Part shown: one piece after another, positions 27,232-36,293 of the stretch
Position numbering within the stretch: the first letter of the stretch is position 1
Layout of the letters: each line of letters opens with the position of its first letter
Assembly (NCBI RefSeq): GCF_016019955.1
Contig: NZ_JAECRZ010000001.1
Coordinates: 62,001-126,000 of the forward strand
From: Thiosulfatihalobacter marinus
Lineage (GTDB): Bacteria > Pseudomonadota > Alphaproteobacteria > Rhodobacterales > Rhodobacteraceae
Length of the DNA: 64,000 bases
Direction: 5' to 3'
The notes under the pieces: model-generated
Seen by the model: only the letters and a program-made list of their open reading frames with translations
Told to the model about the DNA's origin: nothing
Databases searched by the model: none
Made by a program: the position numbers and the translations under genes

Positions 27232-28920
27232 ATGGCAAAGTCGGTCGGATCTTTCCTGTCAGAAAGCGCGCGTCAGGCGGCCCATACCTGCAAGGGCGGC
27301 TGGAATGTGTTGGTGCACAAGGGGCCGAGCCAGTTTCAGTTCTGGCTGATCGCACTGATGATCGGCATCGCGGCGGGATTTGCAGCGCTGGCATTTCGCA
27401 AGGGCATCACCTGGTTGCAATCCAGCCTTTATGGCACGGATGACCTGAACCGGCTGCACAGCTTTGCCGAGTCGATGCCCTGGTACATGTTGTTGATCAT
27501 TCCAACAGTCGGCGGGCTTGCGGTTGGGCTGATCCTGCATCGGTTTACGCCGGATGGCCGGGTGCGGTCAGTGGCCGATGTCATCGAGGGCGCGGCGCTG
27601 CACAAGGGTCGGGTTGAGGTGCGCGAGGGTCTGGCTTCGGCGCTGGCGTCGCTGATTACGCTGAGCTCGGGCGGATCCACGGGCCGGGAAGGGCCGGTGG
27701 TGCATATCGCCGGAGTGATCGCCAGCTGGGTCAGCAACCGTATCCGCGCCGACGGTATCACCGGGCGCGATCTGTTGGGCTGCGCCGTGGCCGCCGCCGT
27801 GTCGGCAAGTTTCAACGCGCCCATCGCCGGGGCCTTGTTCGCGTTGGAGGTGGTTTTGCGCCATTTCGCGGTGCACGCCTTTGCTCCGATTGTGATCGCA
27901 AGTGTGGCCGGAACGGTGATCAACCGGCTGGAATTCGGGGACGTGACCGAATTCTATCTGCCCGCGGCATCAGCGTTGGAGTTTTACCAGGAACTGCCTG
28001 CCTTTCTGCTGCTTGGGGGGCTGAGCGGGCTTGTCGCGGTGGCCTTGATGTGGACGATCTTTTGGGCCGAGGACATGGCCAACCATGTTCAGGACGGGCT
28101 GAGGATGCCGCGATGGCTGAGGCCCGCAGTATCGGGCGCCTTGCTGGGCGTGCTGGCGATATGGTTTCCGCATGTTATCGGCGTGGGATATGAAACAACT
28201 TCTGCCGCACTGACGGGGCAGCTTGTGTTGCACGAGGCGATCGTGTTCGCCGTGCTCAAGGTGGTGGCCGTGTCGATCACCATGGCCGGGCGCATGGGCG
28301 GCGGCGTGTTTTCGCCCTCTCTGATGCTGGGCGCGCTGACAGGCCTGGCCTTTGGCATGATCGCGACAGCGGTGTTTCCCGACGTGTCGGGTACGGCAAC
28401 ACTTTATGCTCTGGCCGGGACGGGCGCGGTGGCCGCTGCGGTGCTGGGCGCGCCGATTTCCACCACATTGATCGTGTTCGAACTGACCGGAGACTGGCAG
28501 ACCGGATTGGCGGTGATGGTGTCGGTGTCGATTTCGACCGCGCTGGGATCGCGTCTGGTGGATCGGTCGTTCTTCCTGACTCAGTTGGCGCGACGCAATG
28601 TGCATGTGGCTGCCGGCCCGCAGGCCTATTTGCTGAGCATGTTCCGCGTGACGCGGGTGATGCGCGCGTCAGAAGATCCGCGCGCCGCGCCCGAGGACAT
28701 GTGCTGGGAGATGATCGGCGAGGGAACCTATGTGGACAGCAACGCGACGCTGGAAAGTGCCATGCCGCTGTTGGAGGCGACAGATGTGCCGTTCGTTCCG
28801 GTGGTGTTGACGCGCACAGAAGGAGATCCGCCAGAGCTTTTGGGGGCGTTGTTCCACGTGGATGCACTGCGCGCCTACAACCAGGCTCTGGCCGCAACCG
28901 CTGCGGAAGAGCACAGCTGA
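27232..28920 (+). CDS. ClC-family chloride channel/transporter
   Basis: A 562-residue membrane protein with the ClC core (about residues 40-440) and a C-terminal soluble CBS-like segment (about 480-550). The gating-glutamate motif STGREGPVVHIAG and GGGVFSPSLMLGA (the GxFxP motif) are present. The usual first selectivity motif GSGIP near the start of helix D is not; the equivalent place reads GRVRSVADVIEGAAL. It may therefore handle chloride differently or carry another anion. ATG 27232 is preferred to TTG 27202. GGTTAACG, a possible CtrA half site, lies about 65 bp upstream of the start. Confidence 0.85.
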   Translation: MAKSVGSFLSESARQAAHTCKGGWNVLVHKGPSQFQFWLIALMIGIAAGFAALAFRKGITWLQSSLYGTDDLNRLHSFAESMPWYMLLIIPTVGGLAVGLILHRFTPDGRVRSVADVIEGAALHKGRVEVREGLASALASLITLSSGGSTGREGPVVHIAGVIASWVSNRIRADGITGRDLLGCAVAAAVSASFNAPIAGALFALEVVLRHFAVHAFAPIVIASVAGTVINRLEFGDVTEFYLPAASALEFYQELPAFLLLGGLSGLVAVALMWTIFWAEDMANHVQDGLRMPRWLRPAVSGALLGVLAIWFPHVIGVGYETTSAALTGQLVLHEAIVFAVLKVVAVSITMAGRMGGGVFSPSLMLGALTGLAFGMIATAVFPDVSGTATLYALAGTGAVAAAVLGAPISTTLIVFELTGDWQTGLAVMVSVSISTALGSRLVDRSFFLTQLARRNVHVAAGPQAYLLSMFRVTRVMRASEDPRAAPEDMCWEMIGEGTYVDSNATLESAMPLLEATDVPFVPVVLTRTEGDPPELLGALFHVDALRAYNQALAATAAEEHS

Positions 28921-28960
28921 TCCGGCCGGACAGCGCCGCCCCGAACAAAGCAGGGTCCGG

Positions 28961-29305
28961 TCAGACCCGCTCGACCGTCACCAGATCGCTTTTGGAGAAC
29001 GCAATGTGATCCCTGATGCGCGCGGCATCCTTCAGTGGATTTTCATAGCTCCAGGCCGCATTGGCGATGGTCTGACTTTTCGTCACGATCGAAAAATACG
29101 AAGCGTCGCCCTTGTGGGGGCAATGCGTGCTGTGGTCGGAGTTGTCCAGAAAGGCCATGGCAATGTCATCGCGCGGAAAATAGATCACGGGATCATAGTT
29201 ACCTTCGCACAGTTCCAGGGCATTGGCGCTTTCTCCCAGAACGGCGCCTCCGGCGCGCACGGTCCAGTTGCCCTGCGCCTTTCGGATGGAGATCGGCTTG
29301 TTCAT
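28961..29305 (-). CDS. DUF427 domain protein
   Basis: A 114-residue single-domain protein. Residues include a central VIYFPRDDIAMAFLDNS and the hallmark CPHKGDASYFSI followed by AAWSYENPL, which define DUF427. Structures of the family form a small beta-barrel; function is unknown. It lies 78 bp downstream of the aminopeptidase P gene on the same strand. Confidence 0.9.
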   Translation of the reverse strand: MNKPISIRKAQGNWTVRAGGAVLGESANALELCEGNYDPVIYFPRDDIAMAFLDNSDHSTHCPHKGDASYFSIVTKSQTIANAAWSYENPLKDAARIRDHIAFSKSDLVTVERV

Positions 29306-29383
29306 CGCTTTCGTCCCTTGGTTCAGGCTGCATGGCAGTATCGGCGGGCCGGGTAACAGCAGCGGATCGCCCGCGCCAGCCCG

Positions 29384-31180
29384 TCACAACGGCGCGGTGG
29401 CGCGATCCAACCACAAACGCGCCGGATTATCCAGCCGTGGTCCGATCAGACGACGACACGTCGCATGGTAATCGTTGATCCAGCTGCGTTCGCCAGCGTC
29501 AAGCATGTCGGCGAGGATCAGGCGCCGGTCAATCGGCGCATAGGTGAGCGTGCGGAACCGCAACATGGCGCGGTGGTCGTCGCCACCGGGCAGGGGCGCG
29601 GCCTCTTCCACGACGATCAGGTTCTCGATGCGGATGCCAAAGGCGCCGGGCCGATAATAGCCCGGCTCGTTGGACAGGATCATGCCTGGTTCCAACGGTA
29701 CGTCGCTGACCCGGCTCAGCCGCTGGGGGCCTTCATGCACACACAGATAGGCACCCACGCCATGGCCCAGCCCATGGTCGAAATCCTGCCCCGCCATCCA
29801 GAGTGGCACGCGGCCCACGGCCTCGATATGCGCCCCGGCAAGTCCACGCGGCCAACGCAGACGCGACACGGCGATCATGCCTTGCAACACCCGGGTAAAG
29901 GCGCGTTTTTCGTCGTCGCCCACATGGCCCACCGGCAGGGTGCGGGTGATGTCCGTGGTGCCGTCGCGATACTGCCCGCCGCTGTCCAGAACAAGCAGGT
30001 CGCCGTCTTTCAGGGCACGGTTGCTTTCCTCGGTCACGCGGTAATGCATAATGGCGCCATGCGGGCCGGTCCCGGCGATGGTGTCAAAGCTGATGTCCAG
30101 AAGAGCATTGCCGGCACGGCGGCACTCTTCCAGCTTGGTAACGATGTCGATCTCGCTGATACCCGTGTCGGCATGATCGTCAAACCAGGCAAGGAACTGC
30201 GCCACCGCCGCGCCGTCGCGCAGATGGGCCTCGGCCATGCCCTGTATTTCGGAGCCGTTCTTGCGGGCCTTGGGCAGGGCGCAGGGTTCGGCACCAAAGA
30301 CGACAGGAACCCCGGCGGCGTCCAGCGCCTGGCGCACCGCAACCGGCGCGCTGTCCCTGTGCAGCCGGACCGGCCCGGCAAGCCTTGCGAGCCAGGGCAG
30401 AAAATCCTGCGGGTCGTGCCGGCGCACGGCCTCGCCCAAATGGTCCTTCAGCCCCTCAAGCTTGGCGGCGGCCATGAACAGATCTACGCTGCCATCGGCC
30501 ATCAGAACCGCAAAGCCATGGGCCAGAGGATTGCGCGGGATATCGGCACCGCGGATGTTGAGAAGCCAGGCCAGGCTGTCGGGCAAGGTGATCACGGCCG
30601 CCGCATGGCCGGCGCGACACAGATCCGCGGCCAGGCGGGATCGCTTTTCATCATGCGACTCGCCCGCGTGAACAAGGGGTTGCACCGATGCCCGAGCCAT
30701 TGGCGGGCCGGGCTGATCCTCCCAGATCCGGTCTATCAGATTCTCACCGGGCACTAGCGCGATGTCATGATCCGCCAGCGCGGCCTCCAGCTCCTCGATT
30801 TGCCCAACAGTGTAGAGCCATGGATCAAAGCCGACAGAACCCTTGCCCAGATGCCCGGCCAGCCACGGCCCCGGCTTTACCTCCGGCCAATCCACCGGCG
30901 TGAAACAGTCCGCAACCTGCTCGCGCACCTGTGTGCGGTACCGCCCGTCGACAAATACGCCCGCCTCTGCCGCCAACACCACGCAAAACCCGGCGGAGCC
31001 GGTGAACCCGGTCAACCAGGCCAGCCGGTCATCCCGCGGCGCGACATACTCGCCCTGATGCGCATCGGCACGCGGAACCAGATAGCCCTGCAAGCCCGCG
31101 TCCGACATGGCGGCGCGCAGTTTCGCCAGCCGCGCCGGGCCCTGCTCCGGCCGCGCCAGAACGGTGAAATCCTGAAACAT
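29384..31180 (-). CDS. Aminopeptidase P family (Xaa-Pro aminopeptidase), three-domain form
   Basis: A 598-residue M24 peptidase of the long eukaryote-like aminopeptidase P type: two creatinase-N-type domains (about 1-310) and a catalytic pita-bread domain (about 320-535) with a short C-terminal M24C extension. Metal ligands are the Asp pair in LVLDSGGQYRDGTTD, His in GHGVGAYLCVHEGP, Glu in LSNEPGYY and Glu in RIENLIVV. It removes N-terminal residues preceding proline. The ATG is preceded by AGGGGGAAGCT. It lies downstream of cobT, separated by a copy of the intergenic repeat. Confidence 0.92.
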   Translation of the reverse strand: MFQDFTVLARPEQGPARLAKLRAAMSDAGLQGYLVPRADAHQGEYVAPRDDRLAWLTGFTGSAGFCVVLAAEAGVFVDGRYRTQVREQVADCFTPVDWPEVKPGPWLAGHLGKGSVGFDPWLYTVGQIEELEAALADHDIALVPGENLIDRIWEDQPGPPMARASVQPLVHAGESHDEKRSRLAADLCRAGHAAAVITLPDSLAWLLNIRGADIPRNPLAHGFAVLMADGSVDLFMAAAKLEGLKDHLGEAVRRHDPQDFLPWLARLAGPVRLHRDSAPVAVRQALDAAGVPVVFGAEPCALPKARKNGSEIQGMAEAHLRDGAAVAQFLAWFDDHADTGISEIDIVTKLEECRRAGNALLDISFDTIAGTGPHGAIMHYRVTEESNRALKDGDLLVLDSGGQYRDGTTDITRTLPVGHVGDDEKRAFTRVLQGMIAVSRLRWPRGLAGAHIEAVGRVPLWMAGQDFDHGLGHGVGAYLCVHEGPQRLSRVSDVPLEPGMILSNEPGYYRPGAFGIRIENLIVVEEAAPLPGGDDHRAMLRFRTLTYAPIDRRLILADMLDAGERSWINDYHATCRRLIGPRLDNPARLWLDRATAPL

Positions 31181-31241
31181 AGCTTCCCCCTGTTACTTGC
31201 GGTCAAGCTAGCGCCCGACCGCCCAAAGGCAAGCCGACACG

Positions 31242-31305
31242 TCTTCATTTTGCCAAAAATACTCTGGGGGAGTCGCAGCCATGCTGCGGCGGGGGCAACG
31301 CCCCC
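31242..31305 (-). repeat. Intergenic REP-like element, copy 5
   Basis: Minus strand: GGGGGC/GCCCCC-type hairpin, a GCAGC/GCTGC hairpin, CTCCCCCAGAGTATTT and the tail TTGGCAAAATGAAGA. It directly follows the cobT stop. Confidence 0.75.
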
Positions 31306-33180
31306 TTACCCGGCGCGGCGAATCCCCATCACCCGTGCACGGGCGCGCGGGTCGCTGTCAAACAGGGCGGCAAGCTGCTCTGTCATGGCACCGGCAAGCT
31401 GTTCGACATCGGTGATCGTCACCGCCCGATCGTAATAGCGCGTCACGTCATGCCCGATGCCGATCGCCAGCAATTCAACCTGTTTGCGCTTTTCCACCAT
31501 GGCGATCACGTCGCGCAGATGCTTTTCCAGGTAATTGGCCGGGTTGACCGACAACGTGGAATCATCCACCGGCGCCCCGTCAGAGATTACCATCAGGATC
31601 TTGCGGGCCTCGCGGCGGGCCAGCATCCGGCGGTGGGCCCATTCCAACGCCTCGCCGTCGATGTTTTCCTTGAGCAGCCCCTCTTTCATCATCAGCCCCA
31701 GGTTCTGGCGCGACCGGCGCATGGGGGCGTCGGCCTGTTTGTAGATGATGTGGCGCAAATCGTTCAGGCGCCCGGGCTGTTGCGGGCGGCCCTCGTTCAA
31801 CCATTTCTCGCGGCTTTGCCCGCCTTTCCATGCGCGGGTGGTGAACCCAAGTATCTCCACCTTGACGTTGCACCGTTCCAGCGTGCGCGCCAGAACATCT
31901 GCGCAAATGGCGGCAATCGAGATCGGGCGGCCACGCATCGAGCCGGAATTGTCCAACAGCAGCGTCACCACTGTATCGCGAAACTCGGTGTCTTTCTCGA
32001 CCTTGAAGCTGAGCGGGGTGGTCGGGTTGGCCACCACCCGCGCCAGCCGGCCGGCGTCCAGAATGCCCTCTTCGCGGTCAAATTCCCAGGACCGGTTCTG
32101 CTGCGCCTGAAGGCGGCGTTGCAGCTTGTTGGCCAGCCGGCTGACCGCGCCCTTGAGCGGTTCCAGCTGCTGATCCAGATAGGCGCGCAGCCGTTCCAGC
32201 TCGACCGGCTCGGCCAGTTCCTCGGCGGCGATTTCCTCGTCATGGGCGGTGTCAAACACGACGTAATCCGGATCGGCCTCCGAGACCGGCGGGGGCGGGG
32301 GCGGTTCAAGCGGCGCTTCGCCCTCGGGCATCTCTGCCTCTTCGCCCATTTCCTCTTCGGCCATTTCGTCCATCGAGACCTGCGCCTCGGTCATGTCCTG
32401 CTGATCTTCCTGGGACTGCTCGGGATTGGACTCGCTGTCTTCCTGGCTGTCATCCTGGCCGGTGCTGTCGGGATCGTCCTGGTCTTCGGCGTTTTCCTCG
32501 GCGTCGTCCTGCTGATCGTCGTCCATTTCATCGGGATCGTCGCCAAGCTGGTCGCCATAGCCCAGATCGTCGATGATCTGGCGGGCAAACCGGGCAAAGC
32601 TCTGCTGGTCGGACAATCTGTCTTGCAGGTCGTCCAGATGATCACCGGCGCTTTGCTCGATAAAGCCGCGCCACAGGTTCATCACGTTATCCGCGCCCGA
32701 AGGCAGGTCGCGCCCGGTGGCAAGGTGCCGGATCAGGTAGCCCGCCGCGACGGATAGCGGCGCCTCTTCGGATGAGGTGATGTCGCCATAGCCTCGGCTT
32801 GTGGCCTCATGCGAAATCTTGACATCGATATTGCTGGCGGTGCCGGGCATGTGGCGCGCGCCCATGGCCTCGCAGCGGGCGGTTTCCATCGCCTCGTACA
32901 GATCGCGCGCGATGCCCTGCGGCGGGGCATAGCGGGTGTGGGTGGCGGTGTCGTGATACTTGCGGTGCAGGGCCAGCGCATCCGCCGTGCCGCGCGCCAG
33001 AAGCACCTCGTCGCGGCTCATCCGCCGGCTGACCTGAGGCAGGCGCATCGCGTCGCCGGACAAACCGGCGGGATCGACCGAATAGGTGACGCTCAGTTCG
33101 GGATCGTCGGCCATGACCTTGGTGGCTTCGGCCAGCGCCTTTTTGAACGGATCGGCGGGATTGTCGGATTTCGTGCTCAT
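31306..33180 (-). CDS. cobT: Cobaltochelatase subunit CobT (VWA domain)
   Basis: A 624-residue CobT. An N-terminal domain (about 1-205) leads to a very acidic low-complexity linker (about 210-285, runs of Asp, Glu, Gln and Ser) and a Pro-rich patch. The C-terminal von Willebrand A domain begins near 390 with the MIDAS motif DNSGSMRG near 407. With CobS and CobN it inserts cobalt into hydrogenobyrinate diamide in aerobic B12 synthesis. The frame extends 12 codons further, but ATG 33180 starts the conserved part. cobS lies upstream with an extra gene and a terminator between; cobN is not in the window. Confidence 0.93.
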   Translation of the reverse strand: MSTKSDNPADPFKKALAEATKVMADDPELSVTYSVDPAGLSGDAMRLPQVSRRMSRDEVLLARGTADALALHRKYHDTATHTRYAPPQGIARDLYEAMETARCEAMGARHMPGTASNIDVKISHEATSRGYGDITSSEEAPLSVAAGYLIRHLATGRDLPSGADNVMNLWRGFIEQSAGDHLDDLQDRLSDQQSFARFARQIIDDLGYGDQLGDDPDEMDDDQQDDAEENAEDQDDPDSTGQDDSQEDSESNPEQSQEDQQDMTEAQVSMDEMAEEEMGEEAEMPEGEAPLEPPPPPPVSEADPDYVVFDTAHDEEIAAEELAEPVELERLRAYLDQQLEPLKGAVSRLANKLQRRLQAQQNRSWEFDREEGILDAGRLARVVANPTTPLSFKVEKDTEFRDTVVTLLLDNSGSMRGRPISIAAICADVLARTLERCNVKVEILGFTTRAWKGGQSREKWLNEGRPQQPGRLNDLRHIIYKQADAPMRRSRQNLGLMMKEGLLKENIDGEALEWAHRRMLARREARKILMVISDGAPVDDSTLSVNPANYLEKHLRDVIAMVEKRKQVELLAIGIGHDVTRYYDRAVTITDVEQLAGAMTEQLAALFDSDPRARARVMGIRRAG

Positions 33181-33242
33181 GAAAGTGGTATTCCACGGGT
33201 GCCCGGCCAAGTGCAAGTCACGATCGAAGCAACAACCGCATG

Positions 33243-33644
33243 TCAGCCCAGCAACAGGGCCCGGCAGGCTTCGACGTTGCGCGCCGCAAGGGTTTGCGCG
33301 CGCCGCTGGATACGTATGTCCGAACCGAACGTGGCCCGTGTAAGCAGCGCGGCCTGGGCCATCTTGGCCTCGACCCGCCAGCTTAGCACTCGGCGTCCCT
33401 GATCGGGGGGCATGATGGCATCCAGGATGTCGAGAACCGAAGCGCGTTCACTCTGAATGGTGTCGGCCCTGGCGCCGTCAAACATCCACTGGAACTCCAT
33501 TTCGGCGGAAAGCCGACCGGCACAGGTTGCGAAAAAACGAACCGGATCTTCCTGGGCGGGGAATTGGCCAGGCGCCGCAGCGCCGAAGGGCGCAAGTACC
33601 GCGCTAACCAACAGGGAACCCAAAATTGTTCTTAAATCGCCCAT
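33243..33644 (-). CDS. Exported protein of unknown function
   Basis: A 133-residue protein with an N-terminal signal peptide ([21 protein letters not shown], residues 4-24, cleavage likely after AAA). The mature part is mainly helical with two cysteines, CAG near residue 41 and EACRALLL at the end, which could form a disulfide. I do not recognise a family. It lies between cobS and cobT in the same orientation but after the cobS terminator, so it may share a promoter with cobT. Confidence 0.6.
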   Translation of the reverse strand: MGDLRTILGSLLVSAVLAPFGAAAPGQFPAQEDPVRFFATCAGRLSAEMEFQWMFDGARADTIQSERASVLDILDAIMPPDQGRRVLSWRVEAKMAQAALLTRATFGSDIRIQRRAQTLAARNVEACRALLLG

Positions 33645-33741
33645 AAGGCAATCATCGGACAGAATTTTCAGCCCAACAAGTGGGCAGTTTGCGAAAACTG
33701 TCCCAAGTTGCTCGGATCACGCGGAGAATTCGGCAACGAGC

Positions 33742-33772
33742 AAAAAAAAGGCCGACCCTGCAAGAGTCGGCC
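33742..33772 (-). terminator. Intrinsic terminator of cobS
   Basis: On the minus strand GGCCGAC (33772-33766) pairs with GTCGGCC (33756-33750) and is followed by eight T. It lies 22 bp after the cobS stop. Confidence 0.88.
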
Positions 33773-33794
33773 GGTGTTCCAGGCTGGAGCCTTT

Positions 33795-34769
33795 TTAACC
33801 GAGGCTGACGCTGGCCGCGCTTTCGGGCAGTTCCTCGTCAAAGCATCTCTGGTAGAACTCGGCCACGGTCTGGCGCTCCAACTCGTCGCATTTGTTGAGG
33901 AAACTGAGGCGGAAGGCATAGCCGACATTGCGGAAAATCTCGGCATTGAGCGCCCAGTTGATCACGGTGCGCGGGCTCATCACGGTGGACAGATCGCCAT
34001 TCATGAAGGCGGTGCGCGAGAGATCAGCCACTGTGACCATCTGGCTGACGATCTTGCGGCCCTTCTCGGTGTTGTAATGCGGCGCCTTGGACAGGACGAT
34101 GGCGGTTTCGGCATCGTGGCTGAGATAATTCAGTGTCGCCACCAGAGACCAGCGGTCCATCTGGGCCTGGTTGATCTGTTGGGTGCCGTGATACAGCCCG
34201 GTCGTGTCGCCCAGACCTACGGTGTTGGCGGTGGCGAACAGGCGGAAATAGGGGTTGGGCGTAATGACCTCGTTCTGATCCAGCAGGGTCAGCTTGCCGT
34301 CATGTTCCAGAACCCGTTGGATCACGAACATCACGTCGGCCCGGCCCGCATCGTATTCGTCGAACACGATGGCGGTGGGGTTGCGCAATGCCCAGGGTAG
34401 AATGCCTTCGTGAAATTCCGTCACCTGCTTGCCGTCGCGCAGCTTGATCGCGTCCTTGCCGATCAGGTCGATCCGCGAGATGTGGCTGTCGAGGTTGACG
34501 CGCACACAGGGCCAGTTCAGGCGGGCGGCGACCTGTTCGATATGGGTCGATTTGCCGGTGCCGTGATAGCCCTGAATCATCACCCGGCGGTTATGCGCAA
34601 AACCAGCCAGGATCGCCAGCGTGGTGTCGGGGTCGAATTTGTAGGTGGGGTCGATCTCGGGGACGCGGTCGGTGCGCTCGTCGAATCCGCGCACCTTCAT
34701 GTCGGAATCGATGCCAAATACATCCCGAACCAGAATGTCCTCGGTGGGTTTGGCGTTCTCGTTCGTCAT
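33795..34769 (-). CDS. cobS: Cobaltochelatase subunit CobS (AAA+ ATPase)
   Basis: A 324-residue MoxR-type AAA+ ATPase. Walker [10 protein letters not shown] lies at residues 67-75, Walker [10 protein letters not shown] near 135 and sensor 1 LFATANTVG near 180. It drives cobalt chelation with CobT and CobN. ATG 34769 follows AAGGAATGCTCAG; the frame extends to 34898 without a better signal. It ends in its own intrinsic terminator, so cobS and cobT are probably separate transcripts. Confidence 0.94.
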   Translation of the reverse strand: MTNENAKPTEDILVRDVFGIDSDMKVRGFDERTDRVPEIDPTYKFDPDTTLAILAGFAHNRRVMIQGYHGTGKSTHIEQVAARLNWPCVRVNLDSHISRIDLIGKDAIKLRDGKQVTEFHEGILPWALRNPTAIVFDEYDAGRADVMFVIQRVLEHDGKLTLLDQNEVITPNPYFRLFATANTVGLGDTTGLYHGTQQINQAQMDRWSLVATLNYLSHDAETAIVLSKAPHYNTEKGRKIVSQMVTVADLSRTAFMNGDLSTVMSPRTVINWALNAEIFRNVGYAFRLSFLNKCDELERQTVAEFYQRCFDEELPESAASVSLG

Positions 34770-34991
34770 CTGAGCATTCCTTCTCGCATCGGCCCTGTCG
34801 CTTTCGGCCCAAACTCGCCGGTCCATTTCACCGCGCGTTCGTGCACCATATTGCGCCTGATCACAAGGGCAAGCGCAGATTGAAAGTGGTGTTGCCATCC
34901 GGCGCGGTCAGCCGGCGCCGGGCATAATCCAAGCGCGGGTATCAGGGGGGCATGGTCCTGCCATGCAATCCCGGCGGACGCGCGGAAAGGC

Positions 34992-35018
34992 GACGGACCG
35001 GATTCGGACCGGCCCGTC
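34992..35018 (-). terminator. Hairpin after the response regulator gene
   Basis: GACGGGCCGG and CCGGTCCGTC form a 10-bp stem with one G-U pair and a 7-nt loop on the minus strand, 18 bp after the regulator stop. The T tract is short (CGCCTTTCC), so termination would be modest. The remaining gap 34770-34991 shows no supported gene. Confidence 0.5.
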
Positions 35019-35035
35019 CTGTGTGCGAAGGCCGC

Positions 35036-35749
35036 CTAGGCCGCCTGTGCCATTTCGGGAGGCATGACAAAGCGGTAGCCCAACCCGTAAAGCGTTTCGA
35101 TTGCGTCGAAATCCGGATCGACCTTGCGCAACTTCAACCGGATTCGCTTGATCTGGCTGTCGATGCTGCGGTCGGTCACATAGATGTCCTCGCCATAGGC
35201 AATGTCCAGAACCTTGGCGCGGCTGAACACAAAATTCGGGCGCTGGGCGATGATCCACAGCACGTTGAATTCCGTCACGGTCATTTGCACTGGTTGGTCA
35301 TTCCACGTGACCAGGTGGCAATCGCGATCCATGTAAAGCGCGCCGCGTGTGATCGTGGCGCCGTCGCCAGCGGACAGGGGGGCGGCCTCGGGTTTGCGGC
35401 GCAGGCAGGCGCGCACCCGTTCCACCAGAACACGCGGAGAGAACGGTTTGTGCACGAAGTCATCGGCCCCCATGCGCAGGCCCATGGCCTCGTCCACGTC
35501 GGACACTTCGCCGCTGAGAAACATCACCGGCAGATTCGAGGTTTCCCGGATGCGGCGCAGTACCTCGAACCCGTCCACGCGCGGCATCTGCACATCCAGC
35601 AGGGCCATGTCGGGTCTGGACCGCCCGATCGCGCGCAGCGCCAGTTCGGGGTCGGTGTAGGACTGAACCTTGTGGCCCTCGTTTTCCAGCAGAGAGGCGA
35701 CAGTGGTGAGGATGTTGCGGTCGTCATCGACCAAGAGAAGATGGGCCAT
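35036..35749 (-). CDS. OmpR-family response regulator, ChvI/CenR-like
   Basis: A 237-residue two-domain regulator. The receiver (1-120) has the acidic pair DDD near residue 8-10, the phosphoacceptor Asp in MALLDVQMPRVDG near 53 and Lys in HKPFSPRVL near 104. The C-terminal winged helix carries VTEFNVLW, VTDRSIDSQIKRIRLKLRK and ETLYGLGYRF, close to ChvI of rhizobia. ATG 35749 follows GGAAGGGAG. No histidine kinase gene adjoins it; the next gene downstream is cobS. A 67-codon ORF ends 7 bp before it, so the two are likely cotranscribed. Confidence 0.9.
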   Translation of the reverse strand: MAHLLLVDDDRNILTTVASLLENEGHKVQSYTDPELALRAIGRSRPDMALLDVQMPRVDGFEVLRRIRETSNLPVMFLSGEVSDVDEAMGLRMGADDFVHKPFSPRVLVERVRACLRRKPEAAPLSAGDGATITRGALYMDRDCHLVTWNDQPVQMTVTEFNVLWIIAQRPNFVFSRAKVLDIAYGEDIYVTDRSIDSQIKRIRLKLRKVDPDFDAIETLYGLGYRFVMPPEMAQAA

Positions 35750-35756
35750 GGTGTTG

Positions 35757-35960
35757 TTACTCCCTTCCAACGGCAGAGATGGCCGCGCCGGTCACGACAA
35801 GGCGTGAAACGGCGGCCCGGGCCTGATCAAGCCGCGTGTCGCGATTGGGCCTGGCGGCGGTTTTGTCGCGCAGGCGGGTCAGAATCCCAACCCCGAGATA
35901 CTGGACAGCCGGCAAGAGCGTGGTAGCGGTGCGGCGCTCGGCCGCCATTTGTTTGATCAT
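35757..35960 (-). CDS. Small protein upstream of the response regulator
   Basis: A 67-residue ORF ending with TAA 7 bp before the response regulator start. The product is basic (about ten Arg/Lys in the first 50 residues) with a hydrophobic C-terminal third (SRLVVTGAAISAVG). No family recognised. The ATG is preceded by TTGGGGGAAATTTAC. Its close spacing to a strong downstream ribosome-binding site supports a real bicistronic unit, but the evidence is positional. Confidence 0.45.
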   Translation of the reverse strand: MIKQMAAERRTATTLLPAVQYLGVGILTRLRDKTAARPNRDTRLDQARAAVSRLVVTGAAISAVGRE

Positions 35961-36028
35961 GTAAATTTCCCCCAAGGTATCAGTGGCTTGATGCGCCGGA
36001 TTGCCCGAGGTAGGAGGCTCTGCTTCAT
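35957..36028 (-). CDS. Possible 23-codon leader ORF
   Basis: MKQSLLPRAIRRIKPLIPWGKFT, read on the minus strand from ATG 36028, overlaps the 67-codon ORF by ATGA. It is preceded by GGGAGGAACCGAGGGCAAGG. It is strongly basic and could act as a leader peptide or coupling element. The gap between it and the J-domain gene (36029-36293) should hold the promoter; I see no clear -35/-10 pair there and no other gene. Confidence 0.3.
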   Translation of the reverse strand: MKQSLLPRAIRRIKPLIPWGKFT

Positions 36029-36293
36029 GGCCTTGCCCTCGGTTCCTCCCTGATATGGGCGGCAATCGACCTTAATGATTTGGCCGAGTCGTCAGAAAAT
36101 TGGGAATATTTGCCAAGACAGCGGAGTTCGCGCCGAAAAGTGAGGGGCTTTGCGGGAAATGTGGCGTGGTCGGGGGCGCAGTGGCACGGATCCGCGCCGC
36201 GTCAACAAGCGACGGCGCCGTTCAGTCGGGGCGACGGGCAAGGGGAGCCGGGTGGCATCTCCAAACCGATGGCCAGCATGCCGCCCGGGCAGA

